The notes under the pieces were generated by a model. That model did not search any database and was not told the origin of the DNA. It saw only the letters and a program-made list of their open reading frames with translations. Position numbers and translations under genes: made by a program. This document shows, piece by piece, positions 43,491 through 52,218 of a stretch of 64,000 bases of DNA. The stretch comes from SIG307 sp045596385. Lineage in GTDB: Bacteria; Bacillota; Clostridia; Lachnospirales; Lachnospiraceae. The stretch is taken from positions 62,001-126,000 of the forward strand of contig JAZOCC010000007.1 in NCBI GenBank assembly GCA_045596385.1, given 5' to 3'. Each line of letters opens with the position of its first letter. The first letter of the stretch is position 1.

Positions 43491-43603
43491 ACTGTGAGCG
43501 AGGATTTTGCCCGGTTGCAAAATTGAAAAGTTTCGGGGCGACAGGCACGGGTCATGTTTTCCTGTCATAGGCTGTTAGAAAGAACGGTCGGAGGCATGGC
43601 GGC

Positions 43604-44248
43604 GTGTTATCATATCCGAAACCGCTTGATGCGAAAGAAGAAGAAACGTTGTTTTCGGAGTTTCGTGACGGGAACAGGCAGGCAAGGGATTTGCTGATTG
43701 AGCACAATCTTCGTCTGGTGGCGCACATTGTAAAGAAATATTCCCAACCGGAGCGGGATAACGAGGACTTGCTTTCCATCGGAACGGTAGGCTTGATTAA
43801 AGCTGTAGACAGTTTTGATGCATCTAAGGGAATCCGCTTGGGAACGTATGCAGCCCGTTGTATCGAAAATGAACTTTTGATGTTTTTCCGCGCTGGGAAG
43901 AAGATTGCAAAGGAAGTATATTTGTATGATCCCATCGGAACAGACAAGGAAGGAAATGCCATCAGTTTGTTGGAAATCATTGAGGCGGAGGAAGAGGATT
44001 ATACGGACCGCTATGAGCGAAAGGAAAAGCTGACCGTGCTTCCGCGGCTGATTGCGACGAATCTGGAGGAACGGGAACGTGAGATTATTGCGCTAAGGTA
44101 CGGACTGTACGGCGGACGGGAATTGACTCAACGGGAAATCGCAGACCGGCTTTCCATCAGTAGAAGTTATGTATCAAGGATTGAGAAGAAAGCATTGCGA
44201 AAGCTTCGGGAGGAATATGAGAGGGAAGAAACATTACAGAACGTGTGA
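43604..44248 (+). CDS. sigK: Sporulation sigma factor SigK, no pro-sequence
   Basis: 214 residues. Region 2 reads ARDLLIEHNLRLVAHIVKKYSQPERDNEDLLSIGTVGLIKAVDSFDASKGIRLGTYAARCIENELLMFFR. Then come LYDPIGTDKEGNAISLLEI and region 4 (EREIIALRYGLYGGRELTQREIADRLSISRSYVSRIEKKALRKL), which match SigK closely. It directs late mother-cell sporulation genes. The start is GTG 43604, with CGGAGG in front and an in-frame stop at 43568, so no ~20-residue pro-sequence can precede it. The gene is not interrupted by a skin-like element. Confidence 0.92.
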   Translation: MLSYPKPLDAKEEETLFSEFRDGNRQARDLLIEHNLRLVAHIVKKYSQPERDNEDLLSIGTVGLIKAVDSFDASKGIRLGTYAARCIENELLMFFRAGKKIAKEVYLYDPIGTDKEGNAISLLEIIEAEEEDYTDRYERKEKLTVLPRLIATNLEEREREIIALRYGLYGGRELTQREIADRLSISRSYVSRIEKKALRKLREEYEREETLQNV

Positions 44249-44343
44249 GAATAGGTATTGTTGGCAAACGGCAATCTTAGTGGTTACAGAAAAAAGCAAG
44301 GTACAGTAATAAGGTACACCGGAAGAAAGCGAGGGTGGCTATC

Positions 44344-45798
44344 ATGGAACAATCGTTAGTTCAGAAACTGAAAGAATATAATAAAACCATGCTCCCGATG
44401 CATATGCCGGGACATAAACGAAACCTCGCTCTTTCCGGAACGAACGGGTATCTGTCGGCTCTTCGCGCAGATTGCGATATTACGGAAATTGCGGGGTTTG
44501 ATAATTTGGCGGAGCCGGAGGGGATACTGCTTTCCTTAAAGAAACGTGCCGCAAGACTTTGGAAGAGCGTAGAAGCCTATCCGCTGGTAAATGGCAGCAC
44601 CTGCGGAATTCTGGCAGCAATTTATGCGACAGTGTCCTACGGCGGAACTGTGATTATGGCCAGGAACTGCCACAAATCTGTCTATAACGGAGTGCGGCTT
44701 GTGAATGCAAAGGTATTGTATCTGCAACCGGAGCAGGACTCGGAGACCGGTGTGTGCGGAGCGGTAACACCGGAAGCGGTAAAGGAAGCACTACGAAAGA
44801 ACAGAGAGACAAAGTTGGTAATTATCACAAGCCCGACCTATGAAGGTGTTGTCAGCGATGTGGAAGGAATTTGCGGAGTAGCGCATTCTTATGGTGTACC
44901 GGTTCTTATAGATTCTGCTCATGGAGCACATTTCGGCTTCGGAGAATTTCCGAAGGGGGCTGTGGAGTGCGGCGCAGATTTAGTGGTGCATAGCTTGCAT
45001 AAGACCTTGCCGTGTCTGACCCAGACCGCAATGCTTCACCGAACAGGGCATCTGGTTTCCGGAGAGGCGGTGCAGACGGCTGTCAATATGTTTCAAACCA
45101 GTAGTCCCTCTTATTTGCTGATAGCGTCCATTGATGGTTGTATCGGGCTTTTGGAGGAACGGGGAGCGGCGTTGTGTAAGGAATGGCAGGAAGCGCTAGC
45201 AGAATTTTATAGAGGAGCACGACAATTGCAACATATCAGAGTTGTTGCCGGGGAGTGGGCGGACGGAGTAGAAAATACAGTTCGTACTGTGGGAACGGCG
45301 CTGTATGACAGAGATCCGGGGAAGCTTGTCATTGTGACCGAAGGGGCTGATTTGACAGGCCCGTTGTTGATGGAGAAGTTGCGTTCGAAGTATCGGATTG
45401 AGCTCGAGATGGCAGCGGAACAGTATGGCCTTGCCATGACGGGTATGGGAGATACAAAAGAAAGTCTTGCACGTTTGTTGCAGGCGCTACTTGACATTGA
45501 TGCACAGTGTGAAAAGGGCGAGGTGAGGAAATTTTTTTATCCGGACCTGCCGCCGGTTCGTATGCGTGCGGCGGAAGCAGAGAGTGCTTTTGCAAAGGAA
45601 TATAAATGGAAAGAAGCTGTCGGAAGGACTGCGGGGGAGTATGTATGGGCTTACCCACCGGGGATACCGTTGCTGATTCCGGGAGAAGAGATAAGGTCGG
45701 AACTGGTTTGTTTTCTGATAGAAAAGGAAGTGAACGGTGTACGGATTCACAGAACAAGCGGTGGGAACGGAGATGCGGTTTGCTGCTTAGAGGAGTAA
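44344..45798 (+). CDS. Orn/Lys/Arg decarboxylase family protein
   Basis: 484-residue fold-type I PLP enzyme: LPMHMPGHKRN at the N-terminus, NGSTCGILAAIYATV, ITSPTYEGVVSDVEGI, IDSAHGAHFGF and the PLP lysine K220 in VVHSLHKTLPCLTQTA. The C-terminal domain has YPPGIPLLIPGE. It lacks the N-terminal wing domain of inducible enteric enzymes and resembles the Bacillus SpeA/YaaO size class. The substrate (arginine, lysine or ornithine) is not decided; the role is polyamine formation. ATG 44344 is preferred to GTG 44335. Confidence 0.9.
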   Translation: MEQSLVQKLKEYNKTMLPMHMPGHKRNLALSGTNGYLSALRADCDITEIAGFDNLAEPEGILLSLKKRAARLWKSVEAYPLVNGSTCGILAAIYATVSYGGTVIMARNCHKSVYNGVRLVNAKVLYLQPEQDSETGVCGAVTPEAVKEALRKNRETKLVIITSPTYEGVVSDVEGICGVAHSYGVPVLIDSAHGAHFGFGEFPKGAVECGADLVVHSLHKTLPCLTQTAMLHRTGHLVSGEAVQTAVNMFQTSSPSYLLIASIDGCIGLLEERGAALCKEWQEALAEFYRGARQLQHIRVVAGEWADGVENTVRTVGTALYDRDPGKLVIVTEGADLTGPLLMEKLRSKYRIELEMAAEQYGLAMTGMGDTKESLARLLQALLDIDAQCEKGEVRKFFYPDLPPVRMRAAEAESAFAKEYKWKEAVGRTAGEYVWAYPPGIPLLIPGEEIRSELVCFLIEKEVNGVRIHRTSGGNGDAVCCLEE

Positions 45799-45830
45799 AT
45801 GGGGATTATTTTATCGGAGGATGAGTAGAA

Positions 45831-47456
45831 ATGAAGAAAAGTCTGAATTTTGTATTGTTATTGGGAGTATTTTGTCTGACGGCGTGTGCAAAGGCACCGG
45901 CAGTACTTGGAAATAACCCGGCTGCAACGCCGACACAGGCGTCGGAAGTACCGCAGGTGACAGAGACCGCGTGTGCGACGGAGGCACCGAGCGTGACGGA
46001 AGAGCTGGAGGTAACCGAAGCGCCGGAGGCAGAAGCAGAAACGGTTCCGGTACGGATTATGTTGGAGAATAAGAAAATTAATGAGTGGGAAGACGGAAGG
46101 CAGTTGTATGCCGTTATCTGGCAGAATCCGCTGATGGGAGGCGAGGATGCGACGAAGTATCCGGCGATGTCTACGGTATTTAGGTCTTTAAAAAACTTGC
46201 GTGATAAAAAGTCGGAAGAGGTGGCAATAAATCTTGCGGGCACTGCGGAGGAGTTGAAGCAGTATGCGGATGAGACGGATGTATCCTGTTACGATTCTAC
46301 CGGATATTTTGTACAAAGAGCGGATAATCATGTCATCAGCATGCGGTGTAATTGGAGTTCCGATACAGGAAGCATTCATCCGATGCATGTTGTGTCCGGT
46401 CAAAATTTTTCTACGGAAACCGGGGCAATGCTTTCTCTTTCGGAGGTGGTAACGGACGTAGAGAAAATCAGAACGTTGGTAAAGCAGAAGCTTTCCGAAA
46501 AGTATGCCGATTGGTTGTTTGAAGAATGGGAGTCGTTGTATGATGAGACGGAAACGGATAGTTTTGTTTGGACCATGGATTATGACGGACTTACCTTCTA
46601 TTTCAGTCCGTATGAATTGTCCTTTTATGCGGCGGGGGTATTGACGGCAGATATTAATTTTGCGGAGGAACCGGCATTATTCCGGGATGTTTATATGACA
46701 GCGCCGGAGCAGGGAAGTGCGTCAGCGGTTACGTTTCACAGTTATATGGAACTTGACGGTGCGAACGGCACGAAGGATGCTTTTTTGATAGGTTTGTCCA
46801 AAGCGGAATGGGATGATTTTTACCTTAAGCTTGAAATTGAAAAGAACGGCAGGAATATTTTGGAATATGAGATGCATGCGTATGAATACAAGGCATATCT
46901 TGCTACCGTAGCGGACAAAAATTATTTGTTTGTAGAGGAAACTACAGAAAATGATTATAAGATTTTATACATATTTGATTTGAGCCTGGATTGTATTACG
47001 GAGCCTATGGTACAGATGAATGCGGGGTTTGTTACAATGAGAACAGATGCGGAAGACTATAGCTACGGGGAAGAAGTCTTCAATAATCCGGCAGAGATTC
47101 TTTTGAGCTCCCGCATGGATATATTCCGTACTATGAGCGGAACAAGAAGCTATTCCTTTGATGCGAAAGCCGGTATGCTGGTTCCGCAGACGGACTTTTA
47201 TACGCTGGATGAAACCCTGTCTCCGTTAGTATCGAAGATTCCGTTAGAGGTTACCATATTAGGTGAGAATACAAGTACGATTGTTCCGGCAGGGACTGAA
47301 TTTACATTTCTTCGTACCGATAATGAGACCTATGTTGAGTTTCGTCTTTCGAACGGAAGGGAATGCCGTGTGAATGTAGATACTACGGGTTGGTCGCATA
47401 TGATTAACGGAGTACCTGAGGAGGAGTGCTTTGACGGTATCGGATATGCGGGATAG
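45831..47456 (+). CDS. Lipoprotein with DUF3298/RsiV-like domain
   Basis: 541 residues. The lipoprotein signal ends at Cys19 (VFCLTAC). A Thr/Glu/Pro-rich spacer (about 20-70) leads to a region (75-285) that looks like the DUF4163/DUF3298 pair found in RsiV anti-sigma factors and PdaC-like deacetylases (SDTGSIHPMHVVSGQNFSTETGAMLSLSEVV, then FYFSPYELSFYAAG). The C-terminal half (290-541) I do not recognise. No anti-sigma or deacetylase domain is attached, so it is likely a surface protein of unknown role. Confidence 0.68.
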   Translation: MKKSLNFVLLLGVFCLTACAKAPAVLGNNPAATPTQASEVPQVTETACATEAPSVTEELEVTEAPEAEAETVPVRIMLENKKINEWEDGRQLYAVIWQNPLMGGEDATKYPAMSTVFRSLKNLRDKKSEEVAINLAGTAEELKQYADETDVSCYDSTGYFVQRADNHVISMRCNWSSDTGSIHPMHVVSGQNFSTETGAMLSLSEVVTDVEKIRTLVKQKLSEKYADWLFEEWESLYDETETDSFVWTMDYDGLTFYFSPYELSFYAAGVLTADINFAEEPALFRDVYMTAPEQGSASAVTFHSYMELDGANGTKDAFLIGLSKAEWDDFYLKLEIEKNGRNILEYEMHAYEYKAYLATVADKNYLFVEETTENDYKILYIFDLSLDCITEPMVQMNAGFVTMRTDAEDYSYGEEVFNNPAEILLSSRMDIFRTMSGTRSYSFDAKAGMLVPQTDFYTLDETLSPLVSKIPLEVTILGENTSTIVPAGTEFTFLRTDNETYVEFRLSNGRECRVNVDTTGWSHMINGVPEEECFDGIGYAG

Positions 47457-47507
47457 GAGAAGTTGGGAAGAATAAGTGAGAAAATGCAACTTCCCCTAAC
47501 ATAGCGG

Positions 47508-47537
47508 TTGACAAAGTCCGTGGCTTTGGACTATAAT
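47508..47537 (+). promoter_or_regulatory. Consensus promoter of scfA
   Basis: TTGACA (47508-47513), 18-bp spacer, TATAAT (47532-47537). Both hexamers are perfect, which points to strong expression of the peptide. Confidence 0.85.
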
Positions 47538-47577
47538 AGATGCAATGATGAAGATTCTACATAAAGGAGTACAAAAA

Positions 47578-47853
47578 ATGAGCAGAATTAATACATTGAA
47601 CACCAGAGATTTAGCAATCAGTCTTACCGACGGCGGATGCGGCGAGTGTCAGACCTCTTGCCAGTCTGCATGTAAGACCTCCTGTGGCGTTGCAAATCAG
47701 CCGTGTGAGAACACCGGTAGCCGTATTAAGACCTTAAATACCCGTAGTCTTTCCGCAAGCCTTGCTGACGGCGGATGCGGCGAGTGCCAGACTTCCTGTC
47801 AGTCTGCATGTAAGACCTCTTGCGGTGTTGCAAATCAGCCGTGTGAGCGCTAA
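47578..47853 (+). CDS. scfA: Double SCIFF (six-cysteine) ribosomal peptide precursor
   Basis: 91 residues made of two near-identical SCIFF units. Unit 1 (about 3-45) has Cys at 21, 24, 28, 32, 36 and 43; unit 2 (about 49-91) has Cys at 67, 70, 74, 78, 82 and 89, an exact 46-residue offset. Each has the conserved leader RINTLNTR/RIKTLNTR and core QSACKTSCGVANQPCE. SCIFF peptides are normally about 45 residues with one unit, and the radical SAM maturase forms thioether links from Cys to Thr or other residues. ATG 47578 follows AAAGGAG. The maturase gene lies 76 bp downstream beyond a hairpin. The second unit retains the leader sequence, so both could be modified. Confidence 0.93.
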   Translation: MSRINTLNTRDLAISLTDGGCGECQTSCQSACKTSCGVANQPCENTGSRIKTLNTRSLSASLADGGCGECQTSCQSACKTSCGVANQPCER

Positions 47854-47877
47854 TTACGCAAATTAAAAGGACATGTA

Positions 47878-47911
47878 CCGCCGGATTCCGGTAATGGAAT
47901 CCGGCGGTTTG
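47878..47911 (+). terminator. Hairpin between scfA and scfB
   Basis: CCGCCGGATTCC (47878-47889) pairs perfectly with GGAATCCGGCGG (47896-47907), followed by TTTGTTT. It would make the peptide mRNA much more abundant than the maturase mRNA. Confidence 0.8.
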
Positions 47912-47929
47912 TTTCGTAAAGGAGATTTT

Positions 47930-49303
47930 ATGATACATCAGTACAAAATGAACGGTTACAATATTGTTATCGATGTGTTCAGCGGTTCCATTCATGTGGT
48001 GGATGAAGTGGCCTATGATATTATTGCATTGTACGAGACCACGACTGCAGAGCAGATTGTGACGCAGATGGTAGAAAAGTATAAGGAGCAGAACCTGACG
48101 GCCGAGGAGGTTCGCGCGTGCCTGCGTGATGTAGAGGCGCTGGCGGCATCCGGACAGCTCTTTTCCAAGGATATTTACGGGGACAAGGCAGGCGTGTTAA
48201 AGAATCGTAGTAATGTGATTAAGGCACTTTGCCTCCATGTGGCACATACATGTAACCTGAATTGCAATTACTGCTTTGCTGCCCAGGGTAAGTATCAGGG
48301 AGAGCGTGCGCTTATGTCTTTTGAGGTGGGCAAGCAGGCGTTGGATTTCCTTATTGCGCATTCCGGAACAAGAACCAATCTGGAGGTAGACTTTTTCGGC
48401 GGTGAGCCGCTGATGAACTGGGATGTGGTAAAGGAGCTGGTTGCTTACGCCAGAACACAGGAGCCGATACATAATAAAAAATTCCGCTTTACTCTGACTA
48501 CCAACGGTGTGCTGGTGGATGATGACGTGATTGAGTTTGCCAATAAGGAGATGCATAACGTAGTACTTAGCTTGGACGGTAGAAAAGAGGTACATGACCG
48601 CTTGCGTAAGAATTACGAGGGCAAGGGTAGCTATGATACCATTGTGCCGAAGTTTCAGAAGTTTGTGGAGAGCCGCGGCGGCAAAGATTATTATATGCGT
48701 GGCACCTTTACTCACAATAACGTAGACTTTACCGAGGATTTATTCCATATGGCGGATTTGGGCTTTACGGAGCTCAGCATGGAGCCGGTGGTATGTGCAC
48801 CGACAGATCCGTATGCGTTGACGGAAGAGGATTTGCCGAAGTTGTTTGACCAGTACGAGCTTTTGGCAAAGGAAATGATTAAGCGTAAGAAGGAAGGCAG
48901 GGGCTTTACCTTCTACCACTATATGATTGATTTGTCTCACGGACCGTGTATTTATAAGCGTATTTCCGGCTGCGGTTCGGGAACCGAGTATCTGGCGGTG
49001 ACCCCGTGGGGAGATTTGTACCCGTGTCATCAGTTTGTAGGTGATGAAAGCTACTTGATGGGAAATGTGTGGGATGGTGTGACCAATACTACCATGCAGG
49101 AGAAGTTCAGGGGCTGTAATGCTTACTCCAGACCGGAGTGTAACGACTGTTGGGCAAAGCTTTACTGCTCCGGCGGTTGTGCGGCGAATGCGTATCATGC
49201 AACCGGAGATATTACCGGTATTTATGAGTACGGTTGCAAGCTGTTCCGCAAGCGTATGGAATGTGCCATCATGATTAAGGCTGCGGAAGCTGATATGGAA
49301 TAG
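47930..49303 (+). CDS. scfB: SCIFF peptide maturase, radical SAM/SPASM
   Basis: 457 residues. The N-terminal peptide-recognition (RRE-like) region is 1-95 (MIHQYKMNGYNIVIDVFSGSIHVVDEVAYDII). The radical SAM cluster is C108-x3-C112-x2-C115 (TCNLNCNYCF). A SPASM domain with auxiliary clusters lies at about 340-445 (GCGSGTEYLAVTPWGDLYPCHQFVGDESYLMGN, NDCWAKLYCSGGCAANAY, YEYGCKLFRKRME). It forms Cys thioether bonds on the SCIFF precursor encoded just upstream. ATG 47930 follows AAAGGAGA. Confidence 0.95.
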   Translation: MIHQYKMNGYNIVIDVFSGSIHVVDEVAYDIIALYETTTAEQIVTQMVEKYKEQNLTAEEVRACLRDVEALAASGQLFSKDIYGDKAGVLKNRSNVIKALCLHVAHTCNLNCNYCFAAQGKYQGERALMSFEVGKQALDFLIAHSGTRTNLEVDFFGGEPLMNWDVVKELVAYARTQEPIHNKKFRFTLTTNGVLVDDDVIEFANKEMHNVVLSLDGRKEVHDRLRKNYEGKGSYDTIVPKFQKFVESRGGKDYYMRGTFTHNNVDFTEDLFHMADLGFTELSMEPVVCAPTDPYALTEEDLPKLFDQYELLAKEMIKRKKEGRGFTFYHYMIDLSHGPCIYKRISGCGSGTEYLAVTPWGDLYPCHQFVGDESYLMGNVWDGVTNTTMQEKFRGCNAYSRPECNDCWAKLYCSGGCAANAYHATGDITGIYEYGCKLFRKRMECAIMIKAAEADME

Positions 49304-49320
49304 TGACACAGAGAAAAGAA

Positions 49321-49365
49321 GCGGATATCCGAACATGGTGTTATCGGATATCCGCTGTTTGTTTT
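49321..49365 (+). terminator. Terminator after scfB (bidirectional)
   Basis: GCGGATATCCGA (49321-49332) pairs with TCGGATATCCGC (49344-49355), followed by TGTTTGTTTTTT. It lies between convergent genes and may serve both. Confidence 0.85.
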
Positions 49366-49378
49366 TTGCTGAAAGAAA

Positions 49379-50842
49379 TTATGAATTTTTCTCCTCGGTC
49401 TTTTGCGGAGGTGTCTGTTTAGAATTCTTTCCCTTTTTGGTGCGGGAGCTTTTAAGCATCTGTGCATTGTCCTTTGCCTTCAACACTTCCTCGTTAGCAT
49501 GTACCGTATCCGAGAAGGAGGTGCGTTCCGGTTCAAGAGGCTGAAAATGTTTTGTGTAGGTCTCATCATTGCCGGACGGAGAAATGACTGCCGGGGTACA
49601 ATAATGCAGTTCGCCGGCCTGCTCATCAATGGAGGTCAGGTAGATGTAGTTTTCGTGTTCCGGAGGGAGGCCTTTCTTTCTCAGGCGATAATGAATGAAA
49701 CATTTTAGCAAATAACTGAGTACCGCAAATGTCGGTACACCGAGGAACATACCCATAAAGCCGAAGAAGCCGCCGCCGATGGTAATGGAAACAACTACCA
49801 TCAGAGCTGAAATACCGGTGGAATCGCCAAGAATCTTCGGACCTAAAATGTTACCGTCAAATTGCTGGAGGCAAATAATAAAAATAACAAAAATAATCAC
49901 CGGTTTCAGATTGGTCGGATCTGCTAAAAGGATCAATACCGCTGAAGGAATCGCACCGATAAACGGGCCGAAGAACGGGATTACGTTGGTAACACCGACA
50001 ATAACACTGACAAGCAGAGCATACGGCATTTTTAAAAGGGTAAGTCCGAGAAAACACATCATGCCGATAATCAGAGAATCCAGAAGCTTTCCGGAAATAA
50101 AACCGCTGAATATTTTGTTACAACGTGACGCAATGGTAAGGACAGTATTTGCTGTTTGCGGCTTGAAAAGAACATAGGTAAACCGCTTTGCCTTTGCAGT
50201 GTATTTACGTTTGCTGAATAAAATATAAATGGATACGATTAGACCTACCACTACATCAAGGACGATATTAAAGAATCCGATGATACGGAAAGTAAGGCCG
50301 GATACGATACCGGATATACTGGTAAGTAAAGAACTGCTGAGCCATTCGCCGACAGATTCCAACATCTTATCTAATGTAGAGGACAGGTTGTTGTAGAGCT
50401 CCGGATTATCCTTTAAAACCTCAAGTTCGGAGAACCAGGTGGTAATGGTGGCTACATAGCTATCAAAGTTGGAAACAAAATTTTTGATGTTCTGGTATAA
50501 TTCCGGTAAAATGAGAGAAATCAAAAAGTACACCAAAAAGAGGAAAACCGCCATAGAAAGAAAAACGGAAATCCACAGAGATATTCCCTGGGCCCTTTTT
50601 ACGGAAAGCTTCATACGCAGAAAAAGCTTTGTCAACAGGCCGTCCAAAAAATTGGCAAGCGGATTAATCAAATAGGCAATAACGGCTCCGATAATGACCG
50701 GCATTAAAATATTGCTGAGTTTTTTGAAAAATTCCATCAATTCTTTGGATCGAAACAGTAGGAAAAAGACAATCAGGCAGATTGTAACCGTGCAAACGGC
50801 GGTTATCGCCCAACGTAGATGATTGGAATACTTTTCTTTCAT
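49379..50842 (-). CDS. AI-2E family transporter (PF01594-type)
   Basis: 487 residues with about eight membrane helices. Family blocks are VIIGAVIAYLINPLANFL near the N-terminus, LDVVVGLIVSIYILFSKRKY, ISGKLLDSLIIGMMCFLGL, and VTNVIPFFGPFIGAIPSAVLILLADP with GGGFFGFMGMFLGVPTFAVL. Members export autoinducer-2-like molecules, act as Na+/H+ antiporters, or have unknown cargo. The last ~110 residues are hydrophilic and low-complexity (KKGKNSKQTPPQKTEEKNS). It has its own promoter at 50882-50910. Confidence 0.88.
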   Translation of the reverse strand: MKEKYSNHLRWAITAVCTVTICLIVFFLLFRSKELMEFFKKLSNILMPVIIGAVIAYLINPLANFLDGLLTKLFLRMKLSVKRAQGISLWISVFLSMAVFLFLVYFLISLILPELYQNIKNFVSNFDSYVATITTWFSELEVLKDNPELYNNLSSTLDKMLESVGEWLSSSLLTSISGIVSGLTFRIIGFFNIVLDVVVGLIVSIYILFSKRKYTAKAKRFTYVLFKPQTANTVLTIASRCNKIFSGFISGKLLDSLIIGMMCFLGLTLLKMPYALLVSVIVGVTNVIPFFGPFIGAIPSAVLILLADPTNLKPVIIFVIFIICLQQFDGNILGPKILGDSTGISALMVVVSITIGGGFFGFMGMFLGVPTFAVLSYLLKCFIHYRLRKKGLPPEHENYIYLTSIDEQAGELHYCTPAVISPSGNDETYTKHFQPLEPERTSFSDTVHANEEVLKAKDNAQMLKSSRTKKGKNSKQTPPQKTEEKNS

Positions 50843-50881
50843 ACATGACCTCCCCGGAAAACAAATAAACCTTCTTATTTT

Positions 50882-50910
50882 AGTATAGCACGTTTGTTTT
50901 TTTTTCGCAA
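50882..50910 (-). promoter_or_regulatory. Promoter of the AI-2E transporter gene
   Basis: On the minus strand TTGCGA (50910-50905), 17-bp spacer, TATACT (50887-50882). Confidence 0.65.
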
Positions 50911-51010
50911 TGATTCGAGCAAAAGCGACGAAAAATTTACGATAAATTAATATCGGAGAAGTATCCGGTGGCCGGGGAACAAAGAAACCGCATTTTTGTA
51001 CAGGAATCTC

Positions 51011-51039
51011 TTGCGGCGGAGGAAAATATATTGTATGAT
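51011..51039 (+). promoter_or_regulatory. Probable promoter of the membrane protein at 51077
   Basis: TTGCGG (51011-51016), 17-bp spacer, TATGAT (51034-51039), 37 bp before the ATG. Confidence 0.5.
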
Positions 51040-51076
51040 TTAAGTGGGAAATCAGTACGAAAGAAAGGAGAACGGG

Positions 51077-52150
51077 ATGCTTCGGAAAATTTGGAATACA
51101 TTACGACACGGAGACAGCCGGACAAGGTCTTTTTTAGTGTGGGAAATCGCACTGATTCTGGCAACTGTTATATTGTTTGGGGCGGCAATATTGAATCACT
51201 CTTTTCTGCCGGGGCTGGTGGCGGTTGTAACGGCAATTATTGCGGCGGCAATGGCGAAAGATGTGGCATTGGTAGTAAAACGTGACGGAGCGGTCGGTGG
51301 TTCTCCGGAGGGTGAAAAAAAGAGAAAGAAGGAAAAAAAGAATGAAGAGCACAATGCCAGAGAGCAGGAAGAACGGGAACGGGAGGACGAGGAAGAGTTC
51401 GGGGATAATGCATTGGCATCGATGACGGAGGAAAAACTCAAAAGGCTTCTTGTTCGTTATAAAGTAAAGCAGGCGCATGTGCCAGTGGTAATTGATTTAT
51501 GCATTCCGGAGAGGGTTCGCCAGGCGCCGGGCTTTGCATGGGTAGAGGATGGAAGTTTGAAAATCCTTTTAATTGATCGGAAGGCGCGCATGATGGAGCG
51601 GCCGCTTTCCGGGTTGCAGGTAATGGAGGTGGAACGGGGGATTGCCGTAAAGGCCTCCGGTGAGTATGTGGAATTGCGGGACAGCGAAGTAATGAAAAAA
51701 GCATTTACGCCGTATTTGCCGCGATATCAGAAAAAGGAAATCGGCGGAAGAACGGTATTGATTAAAAATCTATATGTGTTGGACGAGGATATTAAATTTA
51801 CCTCGACTTCCGTAAATCAGTTGAAGAAGCTGTTTTCCTTCCGAATTGAGATTGCGGATCGGAGATTGCAGACAATGGAGCTGAGTCCGTATTATAAACA
51901 ATTGTTTGTAGATTCTTTTCTTTGGAGAGACGGTATTCTGACGTTACAGGAGTATAAGAATCAGGTAGAGCAGGTGATTGACAGTATGGCGGATCCGGCT
52001 GTGCCCTACGGTGAGTTTGAGACAACATTGGGTGCTATGATAAATTCCGGACTTTTACCGACGGAGTATCGAAGCTATGCACTTTCAAAACGTGAAGAAA
52101 AAGAGAAAAGGACGGAGATAAAGAAGGAAAAAAAGAAAGGGAAACGGTAG
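51077..52150 (+). CDS. Hypothetical membrane-anchored protein
   Basis: 357 residues, unrecognised. Two close membrane helices at about 19-58 (VWEIALILATVILFGAAILNH and PGLVAVVTAIIAAAMAKDVAL) are followed by a highly charged Lys/Glu/Arg stretch (about 70-105) and a ~250-residue soluble domain (MTEEKLKRLLVRYKVKQAHVPVVIDLC...). The C-terminus is basic (KREEKEKRTEIKKEKKKGKR). ATG 51077 follows AAAGGAGAA. It sits between AI-2E transporter and mgsA genes with no informative partners. Confidence 0.55.
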   Translation: MLRKIWNTLRHGDSRTRSFLVWEIALILATVILFGAAILNHSFLPGLVAVVTAIIAAAMAKDVALVVKRDGAVGGSPEGEKKRKKEKKNEEHNAREQEEREREDEEEFGDNALASMTEEKLKRLLVRYKVKQAHVPVVIDLCIPERVRQAPGFAWVEDGSLKILLIDRKARMMERPLSGLQVMEVERGIAVKASGEYVELRDSEVMKKAFTPYLPRYQKKEIGGRTVLIKNLYVLDEDIKFTSTSVNQLKKLFSFRIEIADRRLQTMELSPYYKQLFVDSFLWRDGILTLQEYKNQVEQVIDSMADPAVPYGEFETTLGAMINSGLLPTEYRSYALSKREEKEKRTEIKKEKKKGKR

Positions 52151-52218
52151 TTCTGATATTGACAGACGGACAATAGAGAAAACAGATTACGAGAACAGTA
52201 AGAAAAAGGAGAATTATT

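Noticed and set aside
43500..43600. A skin-like element or recombination site at sigK
   Set aside because: The sigK frame is continuous from start to stop and no recombinase gene is near.
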